A DNA stretch of 64,000 nt from Clostridia bacterium (GCA_017521125.1 JAFXDV010000015.1:38505-102504), one strand, 5' to 3'. Shown: positions 9,524-18,126, numbered from the stretch's first letter. Notes: a model not told the origin generated them from the sequence alone. A program made the numbers and translations.

Positions 9524-9650
9524 TAAAACAAAAGCGGACAGCATAACACTGTCCGCATAATAAGCAAAATACACCCGATAGGCGTAAAACTTATTAACCC
9601 TTTTAGTAAGCCTTGAGGGTGAGAACAGCAATGCTCTACTTTGTTGTCTA
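9524..9650 (-). promoter_or_regulatory. L20-type autoregulatory leader of infC-rpmI-rplT with terminator
   Basis: The 5' leader (transcription start about 9648) contains the segment around CTCACCCTCAAGGC and AAGGGTTAATAAG, resembling the Firmicutes L20 leader. It ends in an intrinsic terminator: stem GCGGACAG/CTGTCCGC at 9534-9556 followed on the minus strand by TTTTGTTTT. In known examples free L20 binds the leader and favours the terminator. The position, order of elements and terminator match; I did not fold the full structure. Confidence 0.8.
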
Positions 9651-9654
9651 ATAC

Positions 9655-9682
9655 ATTATACACCAAATATTAAAAATGTCAA
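9655..9682 (-). promoter_or_regulatory. Sigma-A promoter of infC operon
   Basis: A perfect TTGACA (9677-9682 on the minus strand) and perfect TATAAT (9655-9660) are separated by 16 bp, about 150 nt upstream of infC, placing the start near 9648 at the head of the L20-type leader. Confidence 0.85.
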
Positions 9683-9690
9683 GCACTTTT

Positions 9691-10719
9691 TTAAATATTC
9701 TCAATGGTGAGTTCTTTTATTGAACGCATTTGATAATCCACGCTTTTAATAAGCCTTGGATTTCTAAAAGCTGTGGATACGCCCTTAATTGCAGAATGGG
9801 ATGGGTCGGAAAGTAAGTTGATTTTCACACCAAGAAAATCTTCTAAAAGCTCTGCCATACCGTTAATCTGTGAACCGCCGCCTGCAAGGAAAATACCCTG
9901 TTCGGTTATATCTGAAAGCATATCAGGGTCGGTTTTTTCCATAACCTTTCTAACCGCATTGCAAATGGTAATCGCAGTATCAAATAAAGGCTCAAACAAC
10001 TCTTCAGACGTTATTTCAAAGGTTTGTGGCATACCGGTTATTAGATTTTTTCCTCTTGCTACCATTGTAATTTCCATTGAACGTTTTACAACACTACCAA
10101 TTTGCATCTTTATATTTTCGGCAGCAAGCTCCCCTATTTCGATATTATAAACCCTACGAACATACTTGATTATAGCTTCGTCAAAATTGTAGGATGCCGT
10201 TTTAAAAGAATCACATTGAACAATGTTTCCAAGCGAAATAACAGCTATGTCTGTTGTGCCAAATCCGATATCAACTACCATACTGCCCTTTGGTTCATCA
10301 AAGTCAACTCCTGCGGCTAAGGCAACTGCTATTGGTGTTTCAACAATTGATGCACTTCTTCCGCCACTCTCCTCAATGAGTTGCTTCAGAGAATGATGTT
10401 GAAGCTCTGAAAGTCCTGTTGGAAGGCAGGCAATGATTTTGGGTCTAATAATTTTATTTCCAAAAGCCTTGGACATATATTCCTTAAGCATCGAAAGGGC
10501 AATATCATATTCAGAAATAACACCACTTTCAATAGGTCTGATACATGCTAGCATATCAGGTGTTCTTCCAAGTGAAGATTTTGCTTTTTCACCAAAATAT
10601 ACCGGTTCAAAGGTATCACTATCAACCGTTACGATTGTAGGCTCTTCCAAAACGACTTTTCCGCCTGAATAAATAACAGTTTTATAAGTGCCAAGGTCTA
10701 AACCTATTTCTAATGCCAT
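9691..10719 (-). CDS. mreB: MreB-family actin, rod-shape determining
   Basis: This 342-residue MreB/Mbl-type protein begins MALEIGLDLGTYKTVIYSGG (phosphate-1 loop). It contains GSMVVDIGFGTTDIAVISLG (phosphate-2 region, about 145-164) and EQGIFLAGGGSQINGMAELL (adenosine site, about 275-294). MreB filaments guide lateral wall synthesis at the membrane. mreC and mreD are not adjacent, so this is probably a stand-alone paralogue (Mbl/MreBH-like); which paralogue cannot be told. It has its own promoter and good ribosome binding site (GAGGTGAG). Confidence 0.9.
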   Translation of the reverse strand: MALEIGLDLGTYKTVIYSGGKVVLEEPTIVTVDSDTFEPVYFGEKAKSSLGRTPDMLACIRPIESGVISEYDIALSMLKEYMSKAFGNKIIRPKIIACLPTGLSELQHHSLKQLIEESGGRSASIVETPIAVALAAGVDFDEPKGSMVVDIGFGTTDIAVISLGNIVQCDSFKTASYNFDEAIIKYVRRVYNIEIGELAAENIKMQIGSVVKRSMEITMVARGKNLITGMPQTFEITSEELFEPLFDTAITICNAVRKVMEKTDPDMLSDITEQGIFLAGGGSQINGMAELLEDFLGVKINLLSDPSHSAIKGVSTAFRNPRLIKSVDYQMRSIKELTIENI

Positions 10720-10739
10720 TATCTCACCTCTTTAAAAAG

Positions 10740-10768
10740 ATTATATAATATTTTGGGGTTTGTTTCAA
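10740..10768 (-). promoter_or_regulatory. Sigma-A promoter of the mreB-type gene
   Basis: On the minus strand TTGAAA (10763-10768) and a perfect TATAAT (10740-10745) are 17 bp apart, 20 nt before the start codon, so the leader is very short. Confidence 0.7.
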
Positions 10769-10776
10769 GAAATTAT

Positions 10777-11442
10777 TTATCTGATGAGTGCGGTAACGCA
10801 ATACACCTTTTTCGCACCGGAAAATTTAAGCTCTTTTGCGCACTCGTTTAACGTGGCTCCTGTTGTTTTAATGTCGTCAACAAGCAGGACAGTTTGTCCT
10901 TTTAAATTTTCGCACGCTCTGTAGGCATCCTGTACGTTACCAAAGCGTTCGTTTAGCGAAATATTGTGTTGAACTTGATTTGCCTTGGTTTTAATTAAAC
11001 TATTGGTTTTTAAAGGAATATTTAAAATTCTTGAAAGTCTTTTTGATAAAATCTCGCACTGATTAAATTCCTTTTTAAATTTAGGAACAAAGGAGATAAA
11101 GTCGAAATTTACATCATCATAACTATCGGCAATACTTTTTGCCATATTTTCTACTATATAGTCGACAGCCGAATAGTCTTTATGGAATTTAAAATTATAA
11201 ACCATATCCTTTGTAACTCCTTTGTTTTTAAAGGGAGCTACTATACCGTCAAAGTGATAAATAAAAGTATCACACTCACATTCTTTGACAAAATTGCCAC
11301 ATTCTATACAAATCGGAGTTTTTACCCTTTCAAGTTTTTCGGCACAATCAATGCACAAAACGCCACCATCTATGGTTATTTCTTGACAGGATGCGCATCT
11401 TCTCGGATACAGTGCGTCTATCACCGCATCAATAATCTTCAT
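10777..11442 (-). CDS. comF: ComF-family phosphoribosyltransferase-like protein
   Basis: A 221-residue ComFC-type protein. It has an N-terminal zinc ribbon (YPRRCASCQ, GVLCIDCAEKL, CIECGNFVKECEC) followed by a phosphoribosyltransferase fold with the PRPP loop TVLLVDDIKTTGATLNECA near the C-terminus. ComF is needed for DNA uptake/transformation in some bacteria; its biochemical role is unclear. The start at 11442 (MKIIDAVIDALYPRRC) was chosen because 24 upstream codons lie inside recD2. It overlaps the end of recD2 by 14 nt, so the two are probably co-translated. Confidence 0.88.
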   Translation of the reverse strand: MKIIDAVIDALYPRRCASCQEITIDGGVLCIDCAEKLERVKTPICIECGNFVKECECDTFIYHFDGIVAPFKNKGVTKDMVYNFKFHKDYSAVDYIVENMAKSIADSYDDVNFDFISFVPKFKKEFNQCEILSKRLSRILNIPLKTNSLIKTKANQVQHNISLNERFGNVQDAYRACENLKGQTVLLVDDIKTTGATLNECAKELKFSGAKKVYCVTALIR

Positions 11443-13639
11443 TTTTATCACCACATAAAAGGTGCGAAAGCGCCGAATATCTAAGGGTTTTTCTATCATT
11501 TTCCGCCATCGCACAAAATACTTCTCTACTACCTATAACAATTAAAAGCTTTTTAGCACGGGTAATGGCAGTATAAAGAAGATTTCTGTATCTAAGTTGA
11601 TGTGGAGTGTCGATTAGTGGCAAAATCACACAATCAAACTCACTTCCCTGGCTTTTGTGGACAGTTACGGCGTAGGCGTGTTCAAGCAGACTCAAATCGG
11701 TGTCGAAATATGTTGCAATTTTATCATCAAACTGCACCCTTATAAGTCCGTCACGCTTGTTGATTTCACGGATAAATCCAATATCTCCGTTGAATACACC
11801 GCTGCCTATTTCGCCATCCTCTTTTGTCCAGGAAACATCGTAATCATTTTTAATCTGCATCACCTTGTCGCCCTGTCTGAATGGAATTCCTTTGTAATAA
11901 ATTTCAGGCGATTTTTTATCATACGGGTTAAGGCTTTCCTGCAAAATTTTATTAAGGTTCAATGTACCTGATTCTAATTTTTTCGATGGACATAAAACCT
12001 GTATGTCGGTCATTGGATCAAGTCCATAGACCCCAGGCAGTCGGTTTGTACAAAGTTCTAATACAGCCTGATCAACTGCCCACGGACTACTTTTTCGAAT
12101 AAAGAAGAAATCTGAGCTATTTTCCTTAAAGTCAGGAATTTCCCCCTTAATAATTTTATGTGCGTTTGTAACAATTGTACTTTCTTCGGCTTGTCTAAAG
12201 ACCTTGTCAAGCTTTACGAAAGGTACAACCTCGCTATTTATAATATCACTTAAAACGTTACCTGCGCCAACGCTTGGAAGCTGGTCAGAATCGCCGACAA
12301 ATATAATTCTTGTGGTAATTCTTATTGCTTCTAAAAGACTTCGCAAAAGGAGGATATCCACCATAGACATTTCATCAATGATAACTACGTCAAAATCAAG
12401 ATGATTTTTCTTATTCTTACCGAAAGTTATCTTATCCTGTTCTCCCCATTCGACCTCTAATAGTCTATGAATTGTTTTTGCTTCATATCCGGTTAGCTCG
12501 GTCATTCGTTTGGCGGCTCGTCCCGTGGGGGCCGCAAGAGCAATAGATTTCCCTCTACCCGACAGGACGCTGATAATTGCGTTAAGGGTTGTTGTTTTGC
12601 CTGTTCCTGGACCTCCTGTTAGAACAAAAACCCCACTGTTCATAGCCTCGTTTACTGCTTCAATTTGTTTTTTATCAAAAGCTATATTTAGTTTTGCTTC
12701 TACAAATTTCATCTCTACAGGAGAAATTGGCATAAGAGGTGTGTTGTTCCTAACCAATGCTTTAAGCTTTGCTGCCGAAAACTCCTCTGCAGCCGCATAA
12801 TCGTTAAGGAATATAAACTCTTCCTTACCTATCTGCTTTTCAGCCAGAAGGAATGAATCAAGCATTTTGTCTAATGTATCTTCCAGTAAATTTCTATTTA
12901 CATCCAGAAGCTTTATAGAAACATCAATTAGCTTAGGTCTAGGCAGACAAGTATGACCGTTAAGGAGATTCCTTCTGAGGACAAACTCAATGCCCGACGA
13001 GAGTCTGTGGGTATTTTCCCGGGAAATATTAAAGCTCTCAGCAATTTCTTCGGCTCGTTCAAAAGGAAAGTCTATGCCTTCTACGCATAAAAGGTATGGA
13101 TTAGATTTTACAAGTTCTACACAGTTAGAGCCAAGCTGTCTAAATATATTAGCCGCCTCATTAGGTGTAATTTTAAACTTGGATAATGCTAACATTATAT
13201 CTCTTACACCATATTGTTTTTTATATTCTTCTGAAATAGCAAAGGCTTTCTCCTCAGAAATTCCTCTTATGGTTGCAAGCTCCAAGGGAGAATTTTCAAT
13301 AACATCTAAGGTATCTTCTCTAAATTTTTCAACAATTTTTGCGGCAGTAGACGGACCCACACCTTTAATCGCACCACTTGATAAAAATCTTAGAACTTGC
13401 AGCTGACTCTGGGGGGCACTTACCTCTGCGGCATCAACCCTGAACTGTCTGCCATAGACAGAATGAACCACATAGTCACCATAAAGAGTAACAGAGTCAC
13501 CATCACTGAGATAAGGCATAATTCCTGCGGCGGTAATATATTCCTTACCCGCCTTTATCTTCACAACAGTATATCCGTTATCCCTATTTCTATATGTAAC
13601 GTTTTCAACTATCCCTTTAATTTCTACACTGTTTTCCAT
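11429..13639 (-). CDS. recD2: RecD2-type ATP-dependent DNA helicase
   Basis: This 736-residue superfamily 1B helicase has an N-terminal OB-like region, helix-hairpin-helix repeats (SSGAIKGVGPSTAAKIV), Walker A GGPGTGKTTTLNAI near residue 340, Walker B VVIIDEMSMVD, FVGDSDQLPSVGAGNVL, and C-terminal motif VTVHKSQGSEFDCV with LYTAITRAKK. This is the RecD2/YrrC form, which works without RecBC in replication-fork and DNA repair. It is preceded directly by a small membrane protein gene (1 nt) and followed by comF (overlap). Confidence 0.95.
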   Translation of the reverse strand: MENSVEIKGIVENVTYRNRDNGYTVVKIKAGKEYITAAGIMPYLSDGDSVTLYGDYVVHSVYGRQFRVDAAEVSAPQSQLQVLRFLSSGAIKGVGPSTAAKIVEKFREDTLDVIENSPLELATIRGISEEKAFAISEEYKKQYGVRDIMLALSKFKITPNEAANIFRQLGSNCVELVKSNPYLLCVEGIDFPFERAEEIAESFNISRENTHRLSSGIEFVLRRNLLNGHTCLPRPKLIDVSIKLLDVNRNLLEDTLDKMLDSFLLAEKQIGKEEFIFLNDYAAAEEFSAAKLKALVRNNTPLMPISPVEMKFVEAKLNIAFDKKQIEAVNEAMNSGVFVLTGGPGTGKTTTLNAIISVLSGRGKSIALAAPTGRAAKRMTELTGYEAKTIHRLLEVEWGEQDKITFGKNKKNHLDFDVVIIDEMSMVDILLLRSLLEAIRITTRIIFVGDSDQLPSVGAGNVLSDIINSEVVPFVKLDKVFRQAEESTIVTNAHKIIKGEIPDFKENSSDFFFIRKSSPWAVDQAVLELCTNRLPGVYGLDPMTDIQVLCPSKKLESGTLNLNKILQESLNPYDKKSPEIYYKGIPFRQGDKVMQIKNDYDVSWTKEDGEIGSGVFNGDIGFIREINKRDGLIRVQFDDKIATYFDTDLSLLEHAYAVTVHKSQGSEFDCVILPLIDTPHQLRYRNLLYTAITRAKKLLIVIGSREVFCAMAENDRKTLRYSALSHLLCGDKNEDY

Positions 13640-13975
13640 TTAAAACTCCGTAATATTGATTTTAGATAACTCATCTGTTTTTATAATTTTAATTTCTTTG
13701 TTTTTTGCGAATTCTATGCTTCGTTGTGAAACTGCTTCATCAGATATTAAATCTACTGCTATAAGTTCATCGGCATAAGCTTTTCCGTGCCAAAGCATTT
13801 CCTCATAGGCTGTTCGCAACTGAAGGTCGGCAAATTCGCCGAATAAAACGCATAAAAGTATTTTTTTAGGTTTGGCTTTAGGTTTGATAAGTCCTATCCA
13901 AACGGTATGTATCAGTTCGCTAAGGCCAATAACACTAAGAAAGAAAACAAACAAAAATATTATGGACTCAATCAT
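13640..13975 (-). CDS. Small membrane-anchored protein of unknown function
   Basis: The 111-residue protein has one hydrophobic N-terminal segment (IIFLFVFFLSVIGLSELIHT, about residues 4-23), then a basic stretch (KPKAKPKKILL), then a soluble domain. The domain, LCVLFGEFADLQLRTAYEEMLW and a predicted alpha/beta tail, is thiamin-like to no family I know. Topology suggests a membrane anchor with the domain in the cytoplasm. Its stop abuts the recD2 start, and it follows the cdaR terminator, so it may be the first gene of a recD2-comF unit. In Bacilli glmM follows cdaR; it is not here. I do not recognise this family. Confidence 0.75.
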   Translation of the reverse strand: MIESIIFLFVFFLSVIGLSELIHTVWIGLIKPKAKPKKILLCVLFGEFADLQLRTAYEEMLWHGKAYADELIAVDLISDEAVSQRSIEFAKNKEIKIIKTDELSKINITEF

Positions 13976-14019
13976 AATATCACCTCAAAACATTATATGT
14001 GTGAAATGATATTCTGCTA

Positions 14020-14050
14020 AAACTAAAGGGATTTCAAACGAAATCCCTTT
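14020..14050 (-). terminator. Terminator after cdaR
   Basis: A perfect 11-bp inverted repeat AAAGGGATTTC-(GTTT)-GAAATCCCTTT lies directly after the cdaR stop on the minus strand, followed by a modest T-rich tail (AGTTTTAG). Confidence 0.7.
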
Positions 14051-14054
14051 TACT

Positions 14055-15320
14055 TTAATTCAACGTAACGCTAACTGTATATTTGCCTACCTGCCAAACA
14101 ACAGGGTTAGAATGACAAGTAATAGTAACATTCATTGTGTACTCACCTTTTGCTTTTCCTTTAAGGTCAATAACCGCCTTAAAGTCATCTTCGGTAAGAT
14201 TTCTTAATACCCTACTTGGACCACAAATTTTCACGTTTTTAATATTTGTTGCACTGGCAGTCGTAATTGAATCTGCCTTATTAATAAATTCAACATTGGA
14301 AATATTAAACGTACGCTCAGAAAGAGAAGATGTATTTATCTCCGCAACAATCTGCTCAACATTGTCAAGGCTCTTTACACCATCCGGGAAAACAGGGGTG
14401 AGATTGAATTTGCCGTTAGATTTTGAAATCTGAGTATAATCAATGGGTGAAAGTGCAACATTTTGCATACCATCGATAGTATTGGGTGGTCCGATAACCG
14501 TAATTGAATCTACATCAAGCTTAATGTTAAGATTATTCTTTGCATCATCGGAAGGTGCATTTGTAAAGGTTGTTTCAAGCTTGAAGGTTGCTTTTTTTGA
14601 AATAGGAACAGAAATCTTTACAGTTTCGGTTTCTATTTCAAAAGGTGTTTTATCAAGTTCATTACCATCTTCATCCAAAAGCTTTATACTTGCATCAAAT
14701 GAGGTTGTAGACTCTAAAACCTTATTAACCGACTTAAACGCCACCACACTGGCAATTTTTTTAATTTCAGTTCGAGGGCCCTTAATTGTTATCTTAGAAT
14801 CGTCGGTGCTACTAAGAACAGGTGCCTCAGCAATTAGGTTAGATACAGCAGATACTCCCTCGGCCTGAGGTGTAACGTCAAATTCCTGTGTATCAATATA
14901 GTCGAATTTAGCGGTAATAGATGCCGGTGAGATGTTTACCAGATTGTAATCTTCTCTCTTATTTGATTTTGCCGGACTAAGTCTCAATACATACGTACCT
15001 GGCTCTGTAACATCAGACAATGATGCTGTAACCGTTAAATCATCTGAGTTCAATGAGCTAACAACATAGTTAGGTCCATATACTGTTACCGAAACCTCAA
15101 CATCAGAAATGTCGTTGACAATACCCATTCCAAGTTCTTCAACAACCGTTCCTTTTGTGTTGATTGTTAAAGGAACATTGGTAAAGGTCTGTTCTCTTTC
15201 AGGAGTTTGATAAAGAGAAATAATGAGCCATATTATAAAGGCTGTTACAATAGAAAACGTAACGGCAAACTTTTTATTGTAAAGCAATTCTCTAATTGAA
15301 AATGATTCAAGCCGCTTCAT
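14055..15320 (-). CDS. cdaR: YbbR-domain protein CdaR, regulator of diadenylate cyclase
   Basis: The 421-residue protein has one N-terminal transmembrane helix (FAVTFSIVTAFIIWLIISLY, about 18-37) and an extracytoplasmic part made of repeated YbbR domains, with recurrent ITVKGP/VTVYGP-like strands (VSVTVYGPNYVVSSL, KITIKGPRTEIKKI, ITVIGPPNTIDGM, VKICGPSRVLRNL). Four such repeats can be counted. CdaR binds CdaA and modulates c-di-AMP synthesis in the best-studied Firmicutes. It begins 12 nt after cdaA. The usual third gene glmM is absent. Confidence 0.9.
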   Translation of the reverse strand: MKRLESFSIRELLYNKKFAVTFSIVTAFIIWLIISLYQTPEREQTFTNVPLTINTKGTVVEELGMGIVNDISDVEVSVTVYGPNYVVSSLNSDDLTVTASLSDVTEPGTYVLRLSPAKSNKREDYNLVNISPASITAKFDYIDTQEFDVTPQAEGVSAVSNLIAEAPVLSSTDDSKITIKGPRTEIKKIASVVAFKSVNKVLESTTSFDASIKLLDEDGNELDKTPFEIETETVKISVPISKKATFKLETTFTNAPSDDAKNNLNIKLDVDSITVIGPPNTIDGMQNVALSPIDYTQISKSNGKFNLTPVFPDGVKSLDNVEQIVAEINTSSLSERTFNISNVEFINKADSITTASATNIKNVKICGPSRVLRNLTEDDFKAVIDLKGKAKGEYTMNVTITCHSNPVVWQVGKYTVSVTLN

Positions 15321-15332
15321 TTTACAGCCTCC

Positions 15333-16223
15333 TTAATCTTTTTTCTTAAATCTGTCTAAAAACTTTCGAACAATACTATTATTGTTCTTTTCCTCTATGG
15401 TGAGCAACTGATTAAATAATTCTTCCTTAAGAGTTACGGCGTTATAATCACGCTTAATGGCGCCGTTAATCGCAAGAGATATTGTTCCTGTTTCCTCAGA
15501 AACAACCAACACAACTGCATCAGAATTTTCACTCATTCCGATAGCGGCTCTATGACGTGTTCCAAGTTGTGAATTTAAACCGTTGTTAGAAGTTAAAGGA
15601 AGTATACATCCTGCCGCATACAGTTTTCCTTCTCTGACCACCAAGGCTCCATCATGCAAAGGAGATTTGGGGAAGAATATGTTTCCTATCATTTCGTATG
15701 ATGCCTCAGCATCAATTACTGTGCCTGTATTTATTATTTCTCCAAGCATGGTTTTTCTCTCAAACACAATAAGGGCTCCAACTCGCTTATCAGACATATT
15801 GGATACCGCTTTGCAAACCGAAACAATGCAGTCGGAAATGGCTTTGTTCTTCGCATCATAATTTTGCATTTTGCCAATGGTTGTAATATTGCTTTGTCCT
15901 ACTCGCTCAAGTATTCTTCTAAGTTCAGGTTGAAAGACAATAGCCACAATAACAAGTGCATAATCAAAAATCTGAACAAGAATCCATTTAATTGTAATGA
16001 GATTAAATGCTGATGAAAGGAAGAAAACTAAAAAAAGAACACCAATTCCCTTAACCAGCTGTCCGCTTCTTGTTTCTCTCATAAACGCTATAGCCTTATA
16101 GATAATAAAGGATACAATCAGAATATCAATAATATCAAAAATTCGGATGTTGATTATTGAGAAAAATATTTGACTGAAAAAGGAAGAAATGCTATCAAAA
16201 AACGAACTTAATGCATTTAACAA
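15333..16223 (-). CDS. cdaA: Diadenylate cyclase CdaA (DAC domain)
   Basis: The protein has three hydrophobic segments in its first about 110 residues, then a DisA_N/DAC domain with the catalytic KSPLHDGALVV (DGA motif) and LGTRHRAAIGMSE (RHR motif). It makes c-di-AMP from two ATP at the membrane. I place the start at TTG 16223, 7 nt after AAGGGGG. The ATGs at 16271 and 16253 have no ribosome binding site and fall inside or right next to a promoter (-35 TTGATT, -10 TAAAAT). The resulting length is 296 residues. It forms a pair with cdaR. Confidence 0.92.
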   Translation of the reverse strand: MLNALSSFFDSISSFFSQIFFSIINIRIFDIIDILIVSFIIYKAIAFMRETRSGQLVKGIGVLFLVFFLSSAFNLITIKWILVQIFDYALVIVAIVFQPELRRILERVGQSNITTIGKMQNYDAKNKAISDCIVSVCKAVSNMSDKRVGALIVFERKTMLGEIINTGTVIDAEASYEMIGNIFFPKSPLHDGALVVREGKLYAAGCILPLTSNNGLNSQLGTRHRAAIGMSENSDAVVLVVSEETGTISLAINGAIKRDYNAVTLKEELFNQLLTIEEKNNNSIVRKFLDRFKKKD

Positions 16224-16257
16224 ATTCTCAACCCCCTTATTTTTCGTTATCATAAAT

Positions 16258-16286
16258 ATTTTATCATACATTTAGTTTTTAATCAA
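16258..16286 (-). promoter_or_regulatory. Probable sigma-A promoter of cdaA-cdaR
   Basis: Minus-strand TTGATT (16281-16286) and TAAAAT (16258-16263) are 17 bp apart, 35 nt upstream of the TTG start of cdaA. It sits just downstream of the aminotransferase stop. Confidence 0.55.
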
Positions 16287-16289
16287 TAT

Positions 16290-17423
16290 TTATTTATATT
16301 TTTTTAATATATTAATTATGCTATCTAAATCGCTTATGCCGTTGAAAATTCCAGGTGAAATTCTGACTGTTCCAACCTCTATTGTTCCAATAGTGCTATG
16401 GGCAAAAGGCGCACAGTGGAGACCGCTTCTCACGGCTATACCTTTTTTTCCAAGATACTCCCCTATTTCCAAACTGTTTTTATCCCTAAAATTAAAAGAA
16501 AGTACCGGAAGATACAGATCTTTTTTAGGGAAAGGAGTATATAATTTACAACCAATCTTTTTTAGTTTTTCATAAACATATTGAGTGTGATTTAGTTCTT
16601 TCTTATAGATGTTATCCACTCCCATATTTTTAACAAAATCGACTCCTGCGCCAATTCCTAATACAGTTGGCACGTTTTGAGTGCCGCTTTCAATTCTTTC
16701 AGGAAAAAAATCAGGTTGCTGCATCTGGTTTGAATTTGAGCCTGTACCACCTAAAACAGTTATATTTTCAATGGGTTTGTTCGCAATAAGAACACCTGCA
16801 CCCATAGGTGCATAAAGGCCTTTATGTGCCGCAACACATAGATAATCAATATTCATTTTTTTCATATTTATATTTAAAACTCCGGCGGTTTGGGCAGCAT
16901 CAACACCAAATAAAATGCCCTTTTCCTTGCATAAATTGCCGATTTTTTCAATCGGAATAATTGTTCCTGTAACGTTGGAACCGTGAGTTGTAAAAATCAG
17001 TTTGGTGTTTGGTTTTATTAGCTTCTTGAAATTTTCTAAGGTTTTTTCAGGGGATAAAAAATCAACCTCTGCCACATCAAAGGTTATGCCTTTTTTGTCC
17101 CTTAAAAAATGGAGCGGACGCATTACTGCATTATGCTCCAGAGAAGAAACTATAACGTGGTCTCCATTATTTAAAACACCATTTAAAACAAAATTTATAG
17201 AATGTGTGCAATTTGCCGTAAAACACACGTTTTCAGGACCTTTTGCGCCAAAAAATTCATATAATTTTTCCCTGACTCTATAAACTGCCATGCTAGTATC
17301 TATCGAAGTTTTATATCCGCTCCTACCAGGGTTTGCCGAATAGTATTTAAGTCCGTTTAAAACGGCATCTATAACCACTTTTGGTTTTTTGCCGCTCGTA
17401 GCGGCATTATCAAGATAAATCAT
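16290..17423 (-). CDS. Class V aminotransferase, cysteine desulfurase-like
   Basis: This 377-residue PLP enzyme begins MIYLDNAATSGKKPK and has SSLEHNAVMRPL, DAAQTAGVLNI (PLP-phosphate site) and the PLP lysine in VAAHKGLYAPMG (about residue 205). A candidate catalytic cysteine lies in RSGLHCAPFAHS toward the C-terminus. This places it in the cysteine desulfurase/selenocysteine lyase group, moving S or Se from (seleno)cysteine. The DUF3343 gene upstream, although separated by a terminator, is the usual neighbour of this subfamily and may accept the sulfur or selenium. No iron-sulfur scaffold gene is nearby. Substrate preference is not readable. Confidence 0.88.
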   Translation of the reverse strand: MIYLDNAATSGKKPKVVIDAVLNGLKYYSANPGRSGYKTSIDTSMAVYRVREKLYEFFGAKGPENVCFTANCTHSINFVLNGVLNNGDHVIVSSLEHNAVMRPLHFLRDKKGITFDVAEVDFLSPEKTLENFKKLIKPNTKLIFTTHGSNVTGTIIPIEKIGNLCKEKGILFGVDAAQTAGVLNINMKKMNIDYLCVAAHKGLYAPMGAGVLIANKPIENITVLGGTGSNSNQMQQPDFFPERIESGTQNVPTVLGIGAGVDFVKNMGVDNIYKKELNHTQYVYEKLKKIGCKLYTPFPKKDLYLPVLSFNFRDKNSLEIGEYLGKKGIAVRSGLHCAPFAHSTIGTIEVGTVRISPGIFNGISDLDSIINILKKYK

Positions 17424-17437
17424 TATTACACCTACTT

Positions 17438-17466
17438 AAAAACGCACAGGATACCTGTGCGTTTTT
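17438..17466 (-). terminator. Terminator after the DUF3343 gene
   Basis: A perfect 13-bp hairpin AAAAACGCACAGG-(TAT)-CCTGTGCGTTTTT lies 5 nt beyond the DUF3343 stop on the minus strand. It is symmetrical and ends in a T run, so it may be leaky or complete before the aminotransferase. Confidence 0.8.
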
Positions 17467-17471
17467 GTATT

Positions 17472-17693
17472 TTAGTTTACAGGGGAAACTTCGAGAATTT
17501 TAATTCCGCTTTCGTTTAGTATTTCAACTGCTTTTTCGATATTTCCGTTTAACACAATTCCATAGCCACAACCATATCGTGCTATTCCAACGGTATTTCT
17601 CTCAACAGTGGCGCGAAATCCTTCTTTCCGTAAAATATCCCTACCTCTTATCGCATAGGTTACTGTGCCTGTGATAATTACATATCGTTTCAT
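17472..17693 (-). CDS. DUF3343 protein, putative sulfur/selenium carrier
   Basis: This 73-residue protein has the DUF3343 pattern: short beta-alpha-beta start (YVIITGTVTYAIRGRDILRK), then ARYGCGYGIVLNG with a conserved cysteine, and a C-terminal helix. These small proteins sit beside cysteine desulfurases and selenium genes and are proposed carriers of reduced S or Se on that cysteine. The start at 17693 follows GGAG by 8 nt. It lies between the HPr terminator and the aminotransferase. Confidence 0.75.
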   Translation of the reverse strand: MKRYVIITGTVTYAIRGRDILRKEGFRATVERNTVGIARYGCGYGIVLNGNIEKAVEILNESGIKILEVSPVN

Positions 17694-17746
17694 TTTCTTC
17701 ACTCCATACCTACACTACATTTTATGTACAAGGTGAATTTATGACA

Positions 17747-17778
17747 TAAAAAAAGCACGGTAGAAATCTCTACCGTGC
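17747..17778 (-). terminator. Terminator after HPr gene
   Basis: On the minus strand a perfect 10-bp stem GCACGGTAGA/TCTACCGTGC with a 4-nt loop is followed by seven T's, 15 nt after the HPr stop. Confidence 0.88.
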
Positions 17779-17792
17779 CAAGAATTAACTGA

Positions 17793-18056
17793 CTATTCTG
17801 CGAACTCAGACTCAACAAGGGTAACTAATGCATCAAGTGCAGTTTCCTCATCAGGTCCGTCAACAATAATTCTGATTTTTGTTCCGCCAACAATACCAAG
17901 AGAAAGTACGCCAAGTAAACTTTTTGCGTTTACTCTTCTATCTTCCTTTTCAACCCATACAGTTGACTTAAATTCATTAGCTTTCTGAATGAAAAAAGTT
18001 GCGGGTCTTGCGTGAAGGCCTACCTGATTATTTATAACTACATCTTTAACGCACAT
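17793..18056 (-). CDS. ptsH: HPr-family phosphocarrier protein
   Basis: This 87-residue HPr has the active-site histidine in NNQVGLHARPATFF (about residue 15) and the regulatory serine region RRVNAKSLLGVLSLG (about residue 46). In the phosphotransferase system it carries phosphate from enzyme I, and in Firmicutes Ser46 phosphorylation by HPr kinase serves catabolite control. Both key residues are present, so it could do both; Crh-like paralogues lack the histidine. It stands alone with its own promoter and terminator; no ptsI or hprK is in the window. Confidence 0.93.
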   Translation of the reverse strand: MCVKDVVINNQVGLHARPATFFIQKANEFKSTVWVEKEDRRVNAKSLLGVLSLGIVGGTKIRIIVDGPDEETALDALVTLVESEFAE

Positions 18057-18098
18057 AAATATACTCCTCTTTTAGTATAAGTTGTTATCTTTTTCTTT

Positions 18099-18126
18099 AT
18101 TATACCACAATATATGCTTCAGTCAA
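18099..18126 (-). promoter_or_regulatory. Sigma-A promoter of ptsH
   Basis: Minus-strand TTGACT (18121-18126) and perfect TATAAT (18099-18104), 16 bp apart, about 42 nt before the HPr start. The remaining bases up to the trmD stop (18127-18234) are AT-rich and show nothing I can name. Confidence 0.75.
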
